DNA of 64,000 bases from Streptomyces sp. VRA16 Mangrove soil. GTDB lineage: Bacteria; Actinomycetota; Actinomycetes; Streptomycetales; Streptomycetaceae. The stretch spans positions 186,001-250,000 of the forward strand of contig NZ_JAFVLN010000008.1 in assembly GCF_017377775.1 (NCBI RefSeq). Direction: 5' to 3'. Below are positions 8,601 through 17,900 of the stretch, piece by piece; within the stretch, counting starts at the first letter, position 1, and each line of letters begins with the position of its first letter. The position numbers and the translations under genes were made by a program. Below the pieces are notes generated by a model, which did not search any database, had not been told where the DNA came from, and was given only the letters and a program-made list of their open reading frames with translations.

Positions 8601-9610
8601 ATGTCCTCGAAGCGGTACCGCCGGTGCGGCCGCGTCCGCCCGATGCTTTCGGCGACCCGTTCCAGCAGGCCGAGGAAGCCGCCCGCGCGGTCGACGGGGA
8701 CCCGCAGCGGAATGATGTTGGAGACCATGCCGGGGGTCGTCGCGGCGGCCTCGGTGTGGCGGTTCGCCACCGGGAGGCCGACCACGGGCTCGCGCGTACC
8801 GGTCATCCGGCTGACGTACGCGACGAACGCGGCGATCAGCACATGGGACCGCTTCACGCCGTGGCCGGCCGTGAACTCGTCGAGGAGAGCGCCGAGTTCA
8901 CGGTCGGCGTACCAGGTCCGCCGGAGCGCCACACCCGTCGGCGCCGTCGTCTGCGCGGTGAAGCCCGGTACGTGTTCGAGGTCGGCGAACGTGTCGGCCC
9001 AGTGGCGGCGGTCGTCCCGGAAGGCGGCGGACGCGCGGTAGTGCAGGTCCTCCTCGACGAGGGCGGCGAGGCTGCCGAAGGGCGTGGCGGGCGGGGTCCG
9101 GCCGGCGGCCAGCGCGTCGTGGATCTGCGCCGCGCGGCGGGCGAGCAGCTGGGAGCCCACGCCGTCGGAGACCAGGTGGTGCAACTGCCAGAACCACAGG
9201 TGCCGTCGGGGCGCGAGGCGCAGTACCGCGTGGCGCTGGACCTCGCCCGCGGCCGGGTCCAGCGGGGTGCCGATGCGGGCGCGCATCCAGGCGTCGGCGG
9301 CCTGCGACGGGTCGGCCTCCGCGGTGAGGTCGACGAGCGGGACGTCCGGGTCCCGGTCGGCGTCCACCCGTTGCCAGGGGCCTTCCGCATCCTCGCCGAA
9401 CGTCGTGCGCAGCGCGTCCGCCTCCCGCACCACCCGGCGGACCGATTCCTGGAGCAGCCCGGGGTTTATCGGGCCCTGGATGTCGAGGAGTTCGGCATAG
9501 GAGTGGGCGAGCCCGGAAGGGTCCAGCTGCCGGCCGTACCAGATTCCGGCCTGGCCCTCGGTGAGCGGAAACCTGGACGAGTCGTCGGAATGCACGGGTG
9601 AAGCTGTCAC
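5621..9610 (-). CDS. NRPS, one module, C-A-T-TE (threonine-like code, Cys thioesterase)
   Basis: 1,329 residues. The C domain (about 10-440) has HHLVSDG near 144-150 and an opening like EntF-type C domains that accept aryl or acyl carrier substrates. The A domain (about 470-970) has HTSGSTGRPKG near 620; I read the ten-residue code as DFWSVGMVHK, close to threonine (DFWNIGMVHK). The T domain has DLGGDSF near 1017. The C-terminal TE (about 1075-1310) has GHCAG near 1158 where GxSxG is expected, so the nucleophile is Cys, with the His in GAGHYFVG. Start is the GTG with GAGAGGG 6 nt upstream; a SARP-type repeat lies 67 nt upstream. It overlaps the SDR gene by 4 bp. It is the only NRPS here with an integral TE, so it probably ends the assembly line. 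Confidence 0.92.
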   Translation of the reverse strand: MTASPVHSDDSSRFPLTEGQAGIWYGRQLDPSGLAHSYAELLDIQGPINPGLLQESVRRVVREADALRTTFGEDAEGPWQRVDADRDPDVPLVDLTAEADPSQAADAWMRARIGTPLDPAAGEVQRHAVLRLAPRRHLWFWQLHHLVSDGVGSQLLARRAAQIHDALAAGRTPPATPFGSLAALVEEDLHYRASAAFRDDRRHWADTFADLEHVPGFTAQTTAPTGVALRRTWYADRELGALLDEFTAGHGVKRSHVLIAAFVAYVSRMTGTREPVVGLPVANRHTEAAATTPGMVSNIIPLRVPVDRAGGFLGLLERVAESIGRTRPHRRYRFEDIRRDQRTRRGTARVFGPTVNVISLDAEPAFGGCPAQHRNLAPGPIEDFMLGVYTTPRQTTFTIDANAGLYSAEDLSDHRDRFDAFLRQVLVRPGLPLGEIDVLTAAERRAFLTARPLRAGADASGTLVDAFEAQAARSPAATAVRGEGEALSYAELNARANRLARLLVQHGAGPERRVAVCLPPTADLVVALLAILKSGAAYLPIDPEYPQDRIDFLLEDAEPLLLLTTSGAAPRPSRAAVVTMETDSAAVLRDLAALPADDLRPRERLTALTRDNAAYVIHTSGSTGRPKGVVVTHGNVLRLFAATRELLDPRADDVWTMAHSFSFDFSVWELWGALLHGGRLVLVPTATRRSPDRLLRLLADESVTVLSQTPSAFHQLLRALQDEPALTGRLALRHVVFGGEALDVRRLAPWYELHGDGGPSLINMYGITETTVHSSHLPLTGPGPTARGGSPIGRPLPGLALYVLDEDLRPVPPGVTGEIHVAGGQTARGYLNRPDLTAERFLPDPFGPPGSVMYRSGDLARRDARGLLHYEGRADDQVKIRGFRIEPAEIEAELRADPEVESCCVVVRRDAVGDEVLAAYAVLTDPSATDTAALRHRLARRLPAHLVPATVTAIDRIPLTRNGKLDRRALPDPVHRPRTSRATAEPTPAERTVIDAFGHALGVPATSTADDFFDLGGDSFKAVRLARRLGHGTTVLDVFQNPTPGSLALRVEELRVEQLRATHRPPDAPDGTEQRRILRRLAGDENAAVSLVCIPYGGGTAAAYHRLAAALAPGIATWSAALPGHDPTHPAEPLLALDDTAERIAAEIDGLIGGPLALYGHCAGSALAVAVAQRLERQGRRPAVLYIGAALPSTAPEQELARAENWPAKSLYEFMKALGGFDGALEESDLRTVLDVLRHDMTQGLRFQLAAEKEGHRPLATPLVLVAGDEDAATRGHETAYRNWKHYAAHVELAVIPGAGHYFVGHRPEELAAIIAGRLGTPTPHEETR

Positions 9611-9670
9611 GTCGGGCCCTCTCGTCGCAGGACGGCACTTCCTTTCAAGTCCCGGGGAAAGTAGACCGTT

Positions 9671-9688
9671 TTCCTATGGTGAACCTAT
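9671..9688 (-). promoter_or_regulatory. SARP-type direct repeat, promoter of the C-A-T-TE NRPS operon
   Basis: Minus strand: ATAGGTT, 4 bp, ATAGGAA, an exact 11-bp period. The second copy begins 67 nt before the GTG at 9610, predicting an untranslated leader of about 40 nt, consistent with the ribosome binding site visible there. It lies back to back with the plus-strand box at 9726-9743. Confidence 0.6.
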
Positions 9689-9725
9689 TGCGACCGCTTC
9701 CGACAAGGGCCGCGGGCGGCCGTCG

Positions 9726-9743
9726 ATAGGGGCCGTATAGCTT
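9726..9743 (+). promoter_or_regulatory. SARP-type direct repeat, promoter of the SyrP-like oxygenase
   Basis: ATAGGGG, CCGT, ATAGCTT. The second heptamer begins exactly 27 nt before the ATG at 9764. A weak -10 (ATTCTC, 9752-9757) follows 8 bp after the repeat, so the ATG would be at or next to the transcription start. Confidence 0.6.
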
Positions 9744-9763
9744 GCGGCGGGATTCTCGTGCTC

Positions 9764-10681
9764 ATGACGGAAACCATCACCTGGGCCCCCGCGGAGATCA
9801 CGCCCGCGGACGGGCCGCTCCTCGACCACCTGACCGGGCGGCTCGACGACCTGCTGCTCGCCGAGGGAGCCGTGGTGTTCCGCGGCTTCGGCATCTCACC
9901 CGCGTCGCTCGACGGCGTACTCGACCGGGTGCTGCCCAACCGGCTGGCGTACGTGCACGGGAACTCGCCGCGCAGCCACGTCGGCGACCGGATCTACACG
10001 TCCACCGAGTACCCCGCCGACCAGACCATCTCGATGCACAACGAGCTGTCGTACTCGGCGAAGTGGCCGTCCCGGCTCGCCTTCTACTGCGAGACGACCC
10101 CGGGCTCCGGGGGCGCGACGCCGGTCGTCCCCGGTGACGCCTGGCTGGCGGCGCTCTCGCCCGGACTGCGGGAGGCCTTCGCCGACGGCGTGCGCTACAC
10201 GCAGAACCTGCACGACGGGCACGGCTTCGGAAAGAGCTGGCAGGAGACCTTCGAGACCTCCGACCGCGCCGAGGTGGAGGGCCACTTGGCGGGGATGGCC
10301 GGCACCACCTGGGAGTGGAAGCGCGACGGCGGGCTGCGGATCGCGCAGCTGCGTCCGGCCGTCGTCACCCACCCCGTCACCGGGACGGAGGTGTGGTTCA
10401 ACCAGGCCGACCAGTGGCACCACGCCGCGCTCGGCGACGAGACCGCCGCCGCCCTGGCCCGGATCATGCCGGAGGAGGACCTGCCGCAGCACGTCACCTA
10501 CGCGGACGGCTCGCCGATCCCCGCCGAGCACGTCCTGGAGATCCGCGACCGGGGTCTGGAGACCGCGGTGAACGTCGACTGGCAGGCCGGGGACCTGATG
10601 GTCATCGACAACGTGCTGGTCGCCCACGGCCGCCGGCCGTACGCGGGACAGCGCCGGGTCCTGGTGGCGATGTCCGACTGA
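9764..10681 (+). CDS. TauD/SyrP-like Fe(II)/2-oxoglutarate oxygenase
   Basis: 305 residues from the ATG at 9764; a GTG six bases upstream is possible, but the ATG matches a leaderless start predicted from the SARP box. The HxE iron motif is in SMHNELSY (His92, Glu94) and the distal His in DNVLVAHGRRPY, with a downstream Arg for 2-oxoglutarate. The RIYTSTEYP and HNELSYSAKWP segments are characteristic of SyrP-type enzymes, which beta-hydroxylate an amino acid, often aspartate, tethered to an NRPS. It stands alone between the divergent NRPS operon and the sbnA-like gene. The substrate is not evident. It is more similar to the oxygenase at 28358-29305 than to the one at 36511. Confidence 0.88.
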   Translation: MTETITWAPAEITPADGPLLDHLTGRLDDLLLAEGAVVFRGFGISPASLDGVLDRVLPNRLAYVHGNSPRSHVGDRIYTSTEYPADQTISMHNELSYSAKWPSRLAFYCETTPGSGGATPVVPGDAWLAALSPGLREAFADGVRYTQNLHDGHGFGKSWQETFETSDRAEVEGHLAGMAGTTWEWKRDGGLRIAQLRPAVVTHPVTGTEVWFNQADQWHHAALGDETAAALARIMPEEDLPQHVTYADGSPIPAEHVLEIRDRGLETAVNVDWQAGDLMVIDNVLVAHGRRPYAGQRRVLVAMSD

Positions 10682-10697
10682 ACGGCCCGCGACGGAC

Positions 10698-10732
10698 GAA
10701 GGCCCGGCCCCGGTCCGCGGGGGCGGGCCTTC
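10698..10732 (+). terminator. Hairpin terminator after the SyrP-like oxygenase gene
   Basis: The left arm AAGGCCCGGCCCC pairs with the right arm GGGGCGGGCCTT with one bulged base, followed by TCATTTCTC. It lies 17 bp after the stop codon and before the next SARP-type promoter. Confidence 0.65.
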
Positions 10733-10759
10733 GCTCATTTCTCCCGTGTGCGCTCCCGT

Positions 10760-10777
10760 ATAGGGGCCCTATAGCCC
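10760..10777 (+). promoter_or_regulatory. SARP-type direct repeat, promoter of sbnA and the three-module NRPS
   Basis: ATAGGGG, CCCT, ATAGCCC, an 11-bp period; the core is also palindromic. The predicted start, 27 nt after the second heptamer, is near 10798, leaving a leader of about 23 nt with GAAGAGGAG before the ATG at 10821. Confidence 0.6.
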
Positions 10778-10820
10778 TCGGACCAACCGTTGAGGCAGGT
10801 GTTTTCGAAGAGGAGTGGCT

Positions 10821-11816
10821 ATGAAGGAAAAAGCTGCAGGCGGCATCCTCGGAACGGTCGGGGGAACGCCCCTGGTGGAACTCAGCAAACTGGCGCCGGA
10901 CTTCCCCGGAAGGGTCTTCGCCAAGATAGAGGGCTTCAATCCCGGGGGCAGCATAAAAGACAGAACCGCGGTGAGCATGGTCCTCGACGCGATAAAGAGC
11001 GGTGAAATCGACCCGGTCCGCTCGGTGGTGGTCGAGTCGAGCTCCGGCAATCTCGCGGTCGGTATCGCTCAGCTCTGCCGCTACCACGGCATCCGGTTCA
11101 TCTGCGTGGTCGACGCGAAGACCTCGCGCCAGAACCTGGCGATCCTGCGGGCCTACGGAGCCGAGATCGAGGAGGTGACCGAGCCGGACCCGGTCAGCGG
11201 CGAGTACCTGGAGCGCCGGCTGCGGCGGGTGCGGCACCTGGTGGCGACCCTGCCGCACGCGTTCTGGCCCAACCAGTACGCCAACCCGCAGAACCCGGCG
11301 GCCCACGAGCGCACGATGCGCGAGATCGCCGACGCCCTGGACGGCAAGGTCGACTACCTGTTCTGCGCCACCAGCACCACCGGGACGCTCCAGGGGTGCG
11401 CCCAGTACGCCAGGGAGCACAGCCTCGGCACGACCATGGTCGCGGTCGACGCCGTCGGCAGCGTGCTCTTCGACGACCGCGGCGAGAAGGTCACCCGGCT
11501 CATCCCCGGGCACGGCGCGTCGGTGCGGCCCGCCCTCTTCGACCCGACGGCCGCGGACCGGGTGGTGCACGTGACCGACCTGGAGACCGTGGTCGGCTGC
11601 CGGCGGCTCGTCGGCCGCGAGGCGGTGCTGGCGGGCGGCTCGTCCGGCGCGGTGGTCGCCGCGTTCCAGCAGATCAGCGGCTCGATCCCGGCCGGCTCGC
11701 ACTGCGTCCTGCTCTTCCCCGACCGGGGCGACCGCTACCTCGACACCATCTACGACGACCGGTGGGTGAGCGAGCGGTTCGGCGAGATCTCGCAGCTGTG
11801 GAAGACCGGGAGCTGA
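10821..11816 (+). CDS. sbnA: SbnA-like PLP enzyme, N-(1-amino-1-carboxyethyl)glutamate synthase
   Basis: 331 residues, cysteine synthase fold. The PLP lysine is in NPGGSIKDRTAV, the phosphate-binding and substrate loop is SSSGNLAVGI, and TSTTGTLQG contacts the cofactor. It resembles SbnA rather than housekeeping CysK. SbnA joins O-phospho-L-serine and L-glutamate; SbnB then releases 2,3-diaminopropionate. The phosphoserine requirement connects it to the short SerA at 47839-48846. Start is the ATG with GAAGAGGAG 5 nt upstream. The three-module NRPS follows after 108 bp and probably shares the transcript; its second A domain carries a diamino-acid code. Confidence 0.9.
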   Translation: MKEKAAGGILGTVGGTPLVELSKLAPDFPGRVFAKIEGFNPGGSIKDRTAVSMVLDAIKSGEIDPVRSVVVESSSGNLAVGIAQLCRYHGIRFICVVDAKTSRQNLAILRAYGAEIEEVTEPDPVSGEYLERRLRRVRHLVATLPHAFWPNQYANPQNPAAHERTMREIADALDGKVDYLFCATSTTGTLQGCAQYAREHSLGTTMVAVDAVGSVLFDDRGEKVTRLIPGHGASVRPALFDPTAADRVVHVTDLETVVGCRRLVGREAVLAGGSSGAVVAAFQQISGSIPAGSHCVLLFPDRGDRYLDTIYDDRWVSERFGEISQLWKTGS

Positions 11817-11866
11817 CCGCTCCCACCCCCATCACCTCACGTCAACCACCCGAATATGGAGCGGGT

Positions 11867-11908
11867 ATGGCGGCCCTCGCCAGCATCGGCAGGCTGTTGA
11901 ATCCGTAA
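11867..11908 (+). other. Possible 13-codon open frame before the three-module NRPS
   Basis: ATG to TAA encoding MAALASIGRLLNP in the 108-bp gap between the SbnA-like and NRPS genes. GAGCGG lies just upstream. It may be chance or a short leader; nothing supports a function. Confidence 0.15.
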
Positions 11909-11924
11909 CTGGGGAGAGGCCGAA

Positions 11925-14900
11925 ATGACCCCGAGAGAATCCACGATGACGCCGCCCGCCGACGATGTACGTGCCCGGCTGCTGCAACAGCGACTGGCCG
12001 GAGGGGGGCGGCGGGCGCGGGCGGGCATCGAGCCGGCCGACCGCTCCGGCACGCTGCCGCTCTCCTTCGGGCAGGAACAGATGTGGTTCCTCAGCCGGCT
12101 CGACCCGGGAAGCACGGAGTACCTGGTCCCGGTCTCGTTCCGGCTGAGCGGGCCGCTCGACGAGGCGGCGCTCGGGCGGGCCTGGGACGCGATGGTCGAG
12201 CGCCACGAGATCCTGCGCACCCGCCATGTACTGACCGGCACCGAACCCGAGCAGGTCATCGACGCTCCCCGTCCGGGCACCCTCGCCGTCACCCGCGCCG
12301 TGGACGAGGCGGAGGCCCGCGAGGTGGTGGAGGGCGAGTGCGCCCAGCCCTTCGACCTGGCGACCGACTGGCCGACGCGGGCGACGCTGGTCCGGATAGC
12401 GGCCGACGACCACGTACTCCTGCTGGTCTCGCACCACATATCCTGCGACGCCTGGTCGACCGGCATCCTCATGTCCGAACTGGCCACGGCCTACGGTGCG
12501 TTCGCCGAGGGCCGGGAGCTCCCGCCGGCGCCGCCCGCCCTCCAGTACGCCGACTTCGCCGCCTGGCAGCGGGGGCAGGCGTCCGGCGACCGGTTCGCTC
12601 GCCAGCTCTCCTACTGGAAGTCCCACCTCTCCGGTCTCGAACCGCTGGAGCTGCCCCTGGACCGCCCGCGACCCGCGGTGCGCGGCCACGGGGGCGCCGA
12701 GGTCGACCTCGTCCTCCCCGAGGCCGTCGCCGACCGGGTCAGGGCCGTCGCCGACGCGCAGGACACGACGGTCTTCACCGTGCTGCTCGCCGCGTACCAG
12801 CTGCTGCTCGGCCGCTACACCGGCCGGCGGGACGTGGCGGTCGGCACCATCGTCTCCGGACGCAACCGCCCCGAACTCCAGGGCATGCTCGGCTACGGCG
12901 TCAACACCCTTGTCCTGAAGGCCGGTTGGCACGCGGGCGACTCGTTCGCCGAGCTGGTCGCCGCGGCCAGGCGCGGCAGCCTCGACGCGTACGACAACCA
13001 GGCCGTCCCCTTCGCCCGGGTCGTCGCGGAGGTCGAGCCCGAGCGCGACCTCTCGCGCACCCCGGTGTACCAGGCGGTCTTCACGCTGCACGAGGGCGGC
13101 GGCGCGGGACCCGCGCTGCCCGGCATCACGGCCGAGCCGTTCCTCGCCGACGGCGGCGTGGCCCGGTGCGACCTGGAACTCCAGGTGCGCGACCAGGGCG
13201 CGGGGCCGCTCGTCGGCCGGCTCATCTACGCCACCGATCTGTTCGACCGCGCGACCGTGGCCCGGATGGGCGGCCATCTGGTCCGGCTGCTCGACGAGCT
13301 GACCGCGGCGCCCGCGCGCCCGCTGTCCGCCCTGGAACTCCTCGACGACGGCGAGCGGCAGCGGTTCCTCGCCGCGGGCCGGGGCGCGCAGGGTGCCCCG
13401 TACCGTTCCGCCCTGGAGCGCTTCACCGAGCAGGCCGCGGCCACCCCGGACGCCCCCGCCGTCACCGGCGCGGGAACGGCGTCCTTCGGGGAGCTCGACG
13501 ACCGCGCGGGGATCATCGCGGGCCGGCTCGCCCGCAACGGGGTGGGCGTGGAGTCCGTCGTCGGCGTGCTGCTCGACCGCGGTCCCGAACTGCTCGCCGC
13601 GATGCTGGGCGCCTGGCGCGCGGGCGGCGGCTATGTGCCGCTCGACCCGGAGTACCCGGCCGAGCGCTGGCTCTCGCTGCTCGCCGACTCCGGCGCCGAG
13701 GCACTCGTCACCGACCGCGCCCGGGCCGCCCTGATCGCCCCGGACTTCGACGGCACGATCGTCGTCGTCGACGAAGAAGACGCCGCCGCCGACGACGACG
13801 CGGCGGACGCACCGGGACCGCGGGTGCTGCCCGACCCCGACGCGCTGGCGTACATCATCTACACCTCGGGCTCGACCGGCCGCCCCAAGGGCGTGCAGAT
13901 CTCGCACGCCTCGCTCGCCGTCCACCTCGACTGGGTGCTGGCCGAGTACATCGGCGACGCGCGCCGCGGGCCCGACGGGCCCGGCCGGCACAGCACCGGC
14001 GCCCCGCTGTTCTCCACGGTGTCCTCGGACGTCGTGGTGCCCGTCCTGTACGCGCCGCTGCTCGCCGGGCTGCCGGTGCACATGCTGCCGCAGGACCTCG
14101 ATCTCGCCGATCTGGGCGGGCAGTTGAGCGCGGGCGCGCCGTACGCGTTCGTCAAGCTCACCCCCGGGCATCTCGAAATGCTCGGCCACCAGCTCGCCGA
14201 CGACCAGGTCGACGGTCTCGCGCACGTGGTCGTCACCGGGGGTGACGCGCTGCTCGGGCCGGCCGCGGAGCGCTGGGACCTGCGCCTGGGCGCGGGCCGG
14301 CTGATCAACGAGTACGGCCCCACCGAGATCACCGTCGGCAACTCGACGCACCCGGTGGCCGGGCCGCAGCGCGAGGTCGTCCCCATCGGCCTGCCCATCC
14401 CCGGCACCACCATGTACGTGCTCGACGAGTCGCTGAACCCGGTGCCGCCCGGCGTCGTCGGCGAGGTGTGCGTCGGCGGCACCGGGGTGGCCCGCGGCTA
14501 CGCGGGCCGGCCGGACGCCACCGCCGAGAAGTTCGTGCCCGACCCCTTCGGCGCACCGGGCTCCCGCATCTACCGCACCGGCGACCTCGGCCGCGTACTG
14601 GCGGACGGCAGCGTCGAGTTCGCGGGCCGCGTCGACCGGCAGCTGAAGATCCGCGGCTACCGGGTGGAGCCCGCCGAGGTCGAGGCGGCCCTGACCGCGC
14701 ACCCGGGCGTCACCGAGGCGCGGGTGCTCGCCGTCGACGGGCGGCTCGCCGCGTACTACGTGCCCGCGGGCGCCGAGCCGACGGCGGCCGAGCTGCGCGA
14801 CTGGCTCTCGCGGACGCTGCCCGACTACATGGTGCCCGGCACGTTCCAGGCCCTGGAGCGGATCCCGCTCACCCCGGTCGGCAAGCTGGACGTCGCGGCG

Positions 14901-17900
14901 CTGCCCGCCCCGGGCCCCGCGCCCGACGCGGTCACCACCGCGCCGCGCACCCCGCTGGAGGAGCAGGTCGCCGCGGTGTGGGCCGAGGTGCTCGGGGTGG
15001 CCGAGGTCGGCGTCCACGACTCCTTCTTCGACCTGGGCGGCGACTCCATCCGGGCCGTCGCGCTGGTCGGCGCGTTGCGGGAGGCGGGGCACGACGTCTC
15101 GGTACGGGACGTGTTCGCCCACCACTCGGTGGCGGCGCTGTGTGAACTGCTCGCGGCCCGGCCCGCGTTGGCCGCCGGCCAGGACGAGGGCGTCGCCCCG
15201 TTCGCGCTCGTCTCGGACGAGGACCGGGCGCGGCTGCCCGAGGGCGCCACCGACGCGTATCCGCTGTCGCAGAACCAGATCGGCATGCTCGTCGAGATGC
15301 TCGCCGACGAGCAGAACAGCTACCACAACGTCACCTCGTTCCGGATCAAGGACCCCAAGCCGTTCTCGCTGGACGCCTGGCGCGAGGCGGCCCGGATCGC
15401 GGTCGCGCGCCACGAGATCCTGCGCACCTCGCTGCATCTGTCCGGCTATTCGGTGCCGATGCAGGTGGTGCACGGGCAGGCGGTGATGCCGGTCGGCATG
15501 GAGGAGCTCGGGCCGCTGCCCGAGGACGAACTGCAGCAGGCGCTCGCCGCGTACGCGGCCCGCGACCGCGCGGAGCTGTTCGACCTGAACACCCCCACGC
15601 TGATGCGGGTGTTCGCCCATGTCACCGACGACGGCGGCTACTGGCTGTCGATCACCGAGTGCCACCCGATCCTGGAGGGCTGGGGGCACCACACGCTGAT
15701 CATGGAGCTGCTCGATCTGTACGACCGGCTCAGGGACGGCCGCGAGGTCAAGCCGTTCGAGCACCCCGCGGTCCGGTTCGCGGACTTCGTCGCGGCGGAG
15801 CTGCGGTCGATCGACTCGGACGAGGACCGCGCCTACTGGAAGGGCGTCACCAGCGGTTACGCGCCGATGCGGGTGCCCGCGGGCTGGGGCGACCCGGCCC
15901 TGCCGGTCGGCTCCCGGTACCTGGTGCGCCGCACGCCCTGGTCGCATCTGGAGGACGGGCTGCGCAGGCTGGCCTCGGCCGCCGACGCCTCGCTCAAGAG
16001 CGTGATGGTCGCCGCCTACACCAAGGTGATGAGCCAGCTGACCGACGAGGCTGCCTTCCACACCGGGCTGATCTGCGACGCGCGTCCGGAGGCCGTCGGC
16101 GCCGACACGGTCTACGGGATGTACCTGAACACCCTGCCGTTCCCCGTCGACCGCGGCGCCCGCACCTGGCGCGATCTGGTCGCCCGTACCTTCGCCCGCG
16201 AGGTGGAGCTGTGGCCGCACCGCCGCTTCCCGCTCGCGCAGATCCAGCGGGACGTGCCCGGCCGGCAGCGGCTGGTCAACATCTACTTCAACTACCAGGA
16301 CTTCCGGCAGGTCGACACCGATCTGGTCGGGATGGCCGGGACCGACGACTCGCCGACCGAGTTCCCGCTGACCGTCTCCTCGCGGGTCGGCCACATCTGG
16401 GTGACCGCGGACCCGCGCTTCGTCGACGAACGCAACGCGGACCGTATCGCCGCGATGTTCGCCGAGGTCCTGGAGTCGATGGCGGCCGACCCGGAGGGCG
16501 ACGCGCAGGCCATCCGGCTGCCCGAGGGGGAGCGCGAGCAGCTCGCCGCGTGGACCGCCAAGGTGCGGACCCCGCTCACCCTCGACGTGCCGGAGGAGAT
16601 CGCCGGGTTCGTGCGGCGGACCCCGGACGCGCCGGCGCTCACCGACGACACGGGCACGCTCACGTACCGGGAGCTCGACGAGCGGGCGGGGCGGCTCGCC
16701 CGCCGGTTCGCCGACGCGGGCGCGGGTCCCGAGACGGTCGTCGCGCTGTGCATGGACCGCTCCGCGGAGCTGGTCGTCGCGGTGCTCGCCGTCCTGAAGG
16801 CGGGCGCGGCCTGGCTGCCGCTCGACCCGTCGCTGCCGGTGGACCGGCTCGGCTTCATGCTCGCGGACTCCGGTGCCGGTCTGCTCGTGACCGGGCGCGG
16901 CGCGCCCGAGGGCCTGAGCGCCGAACACGTTCTGGGCCACGAGGCGTTGACGGGTCTCGACGACGGCCCCGTCCTGGCGGGCCGGCCCGTGGACCCCGGC
17001 CATCTCGCCTACGTCATCTACACGTCGGGCTCCACCGGCCGGCCCAAGGGCGTGCAGGTGCACCGGCGCGGCATGGGCAACCACCTGCTCGCCAAGATCG
17101 AGGACCTCGGTCTGACCGCCGCCGACTCCACGGTGCAGAACGCCTCGCAGGGCTTCGACATCTCCGTGTGGCAGATGCTCGCGGGCCTGGTCACCGGAGG
17201 GGTGACCCGGGTGGTGGACCAGACGGTGGTGCTCGACCCGAAGGCCCTGTTCGACCTGGCCGACGACGAGTCCGTCACCGTCCTCGAAGTGGTGCCCTCG
17301 CTGCTGCGGGCCGCGCTCGACCTGTGGGACCTCAACACTCCCGCGCCCGGGCTCGGCGCGCTGCGCTGGCTCGTGGTCACCGGTGAGGAGCTGCCGCCGG
17401 ACCTGTGCGTCCGCTGGTTCGCCCGTTTCCCGGAGATCCCGCTGGTCAACGCCTACGGCCCGACCGAGTGCTCCGACGACATCACGCACGCGATCCTGAC
17501 GTCGCAGGACGCCCCGGCGGACCGGGTGCCCATCGGCAAGGTGGTCCGCAACACCGAACTGCACGTCCTCGACGGCGAGCTGCGGCCCGTTCCGGCGGGC
17601 GTCGCGGGCGAGTTGTACGCGGGTGGCGTGGGCGTGGCACGGGGCTACGGCGGCCGTCCGGCGCTGACCGCGGAGCGGTTCGTCCCCGACCCGTTCTCCG
17701 GGCGGCCCGGCGACCGGCTCTACCGCACCGGCGACCTGGCGCGCTGGCGCGCCGACGGCAGTCTGGAGTACCTGGGGCGGATCGACGACCAGGTGAAGAT
17801 CCGCGGGCACCGGGTCGAACTCGGCGAGATCGAGACCGCGATCACCGCGACGGGGCTGGTCAGGAACGCCGTGGTGGCGGTCCGTGAGGGGCAGCCGATC

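Noticed and set aside
10821..11816. Housekeeping cysteine synthase
   Set aside because: Sequence and pairing with an SbnB homologue fit SbnA; located inside an NRPS operon.
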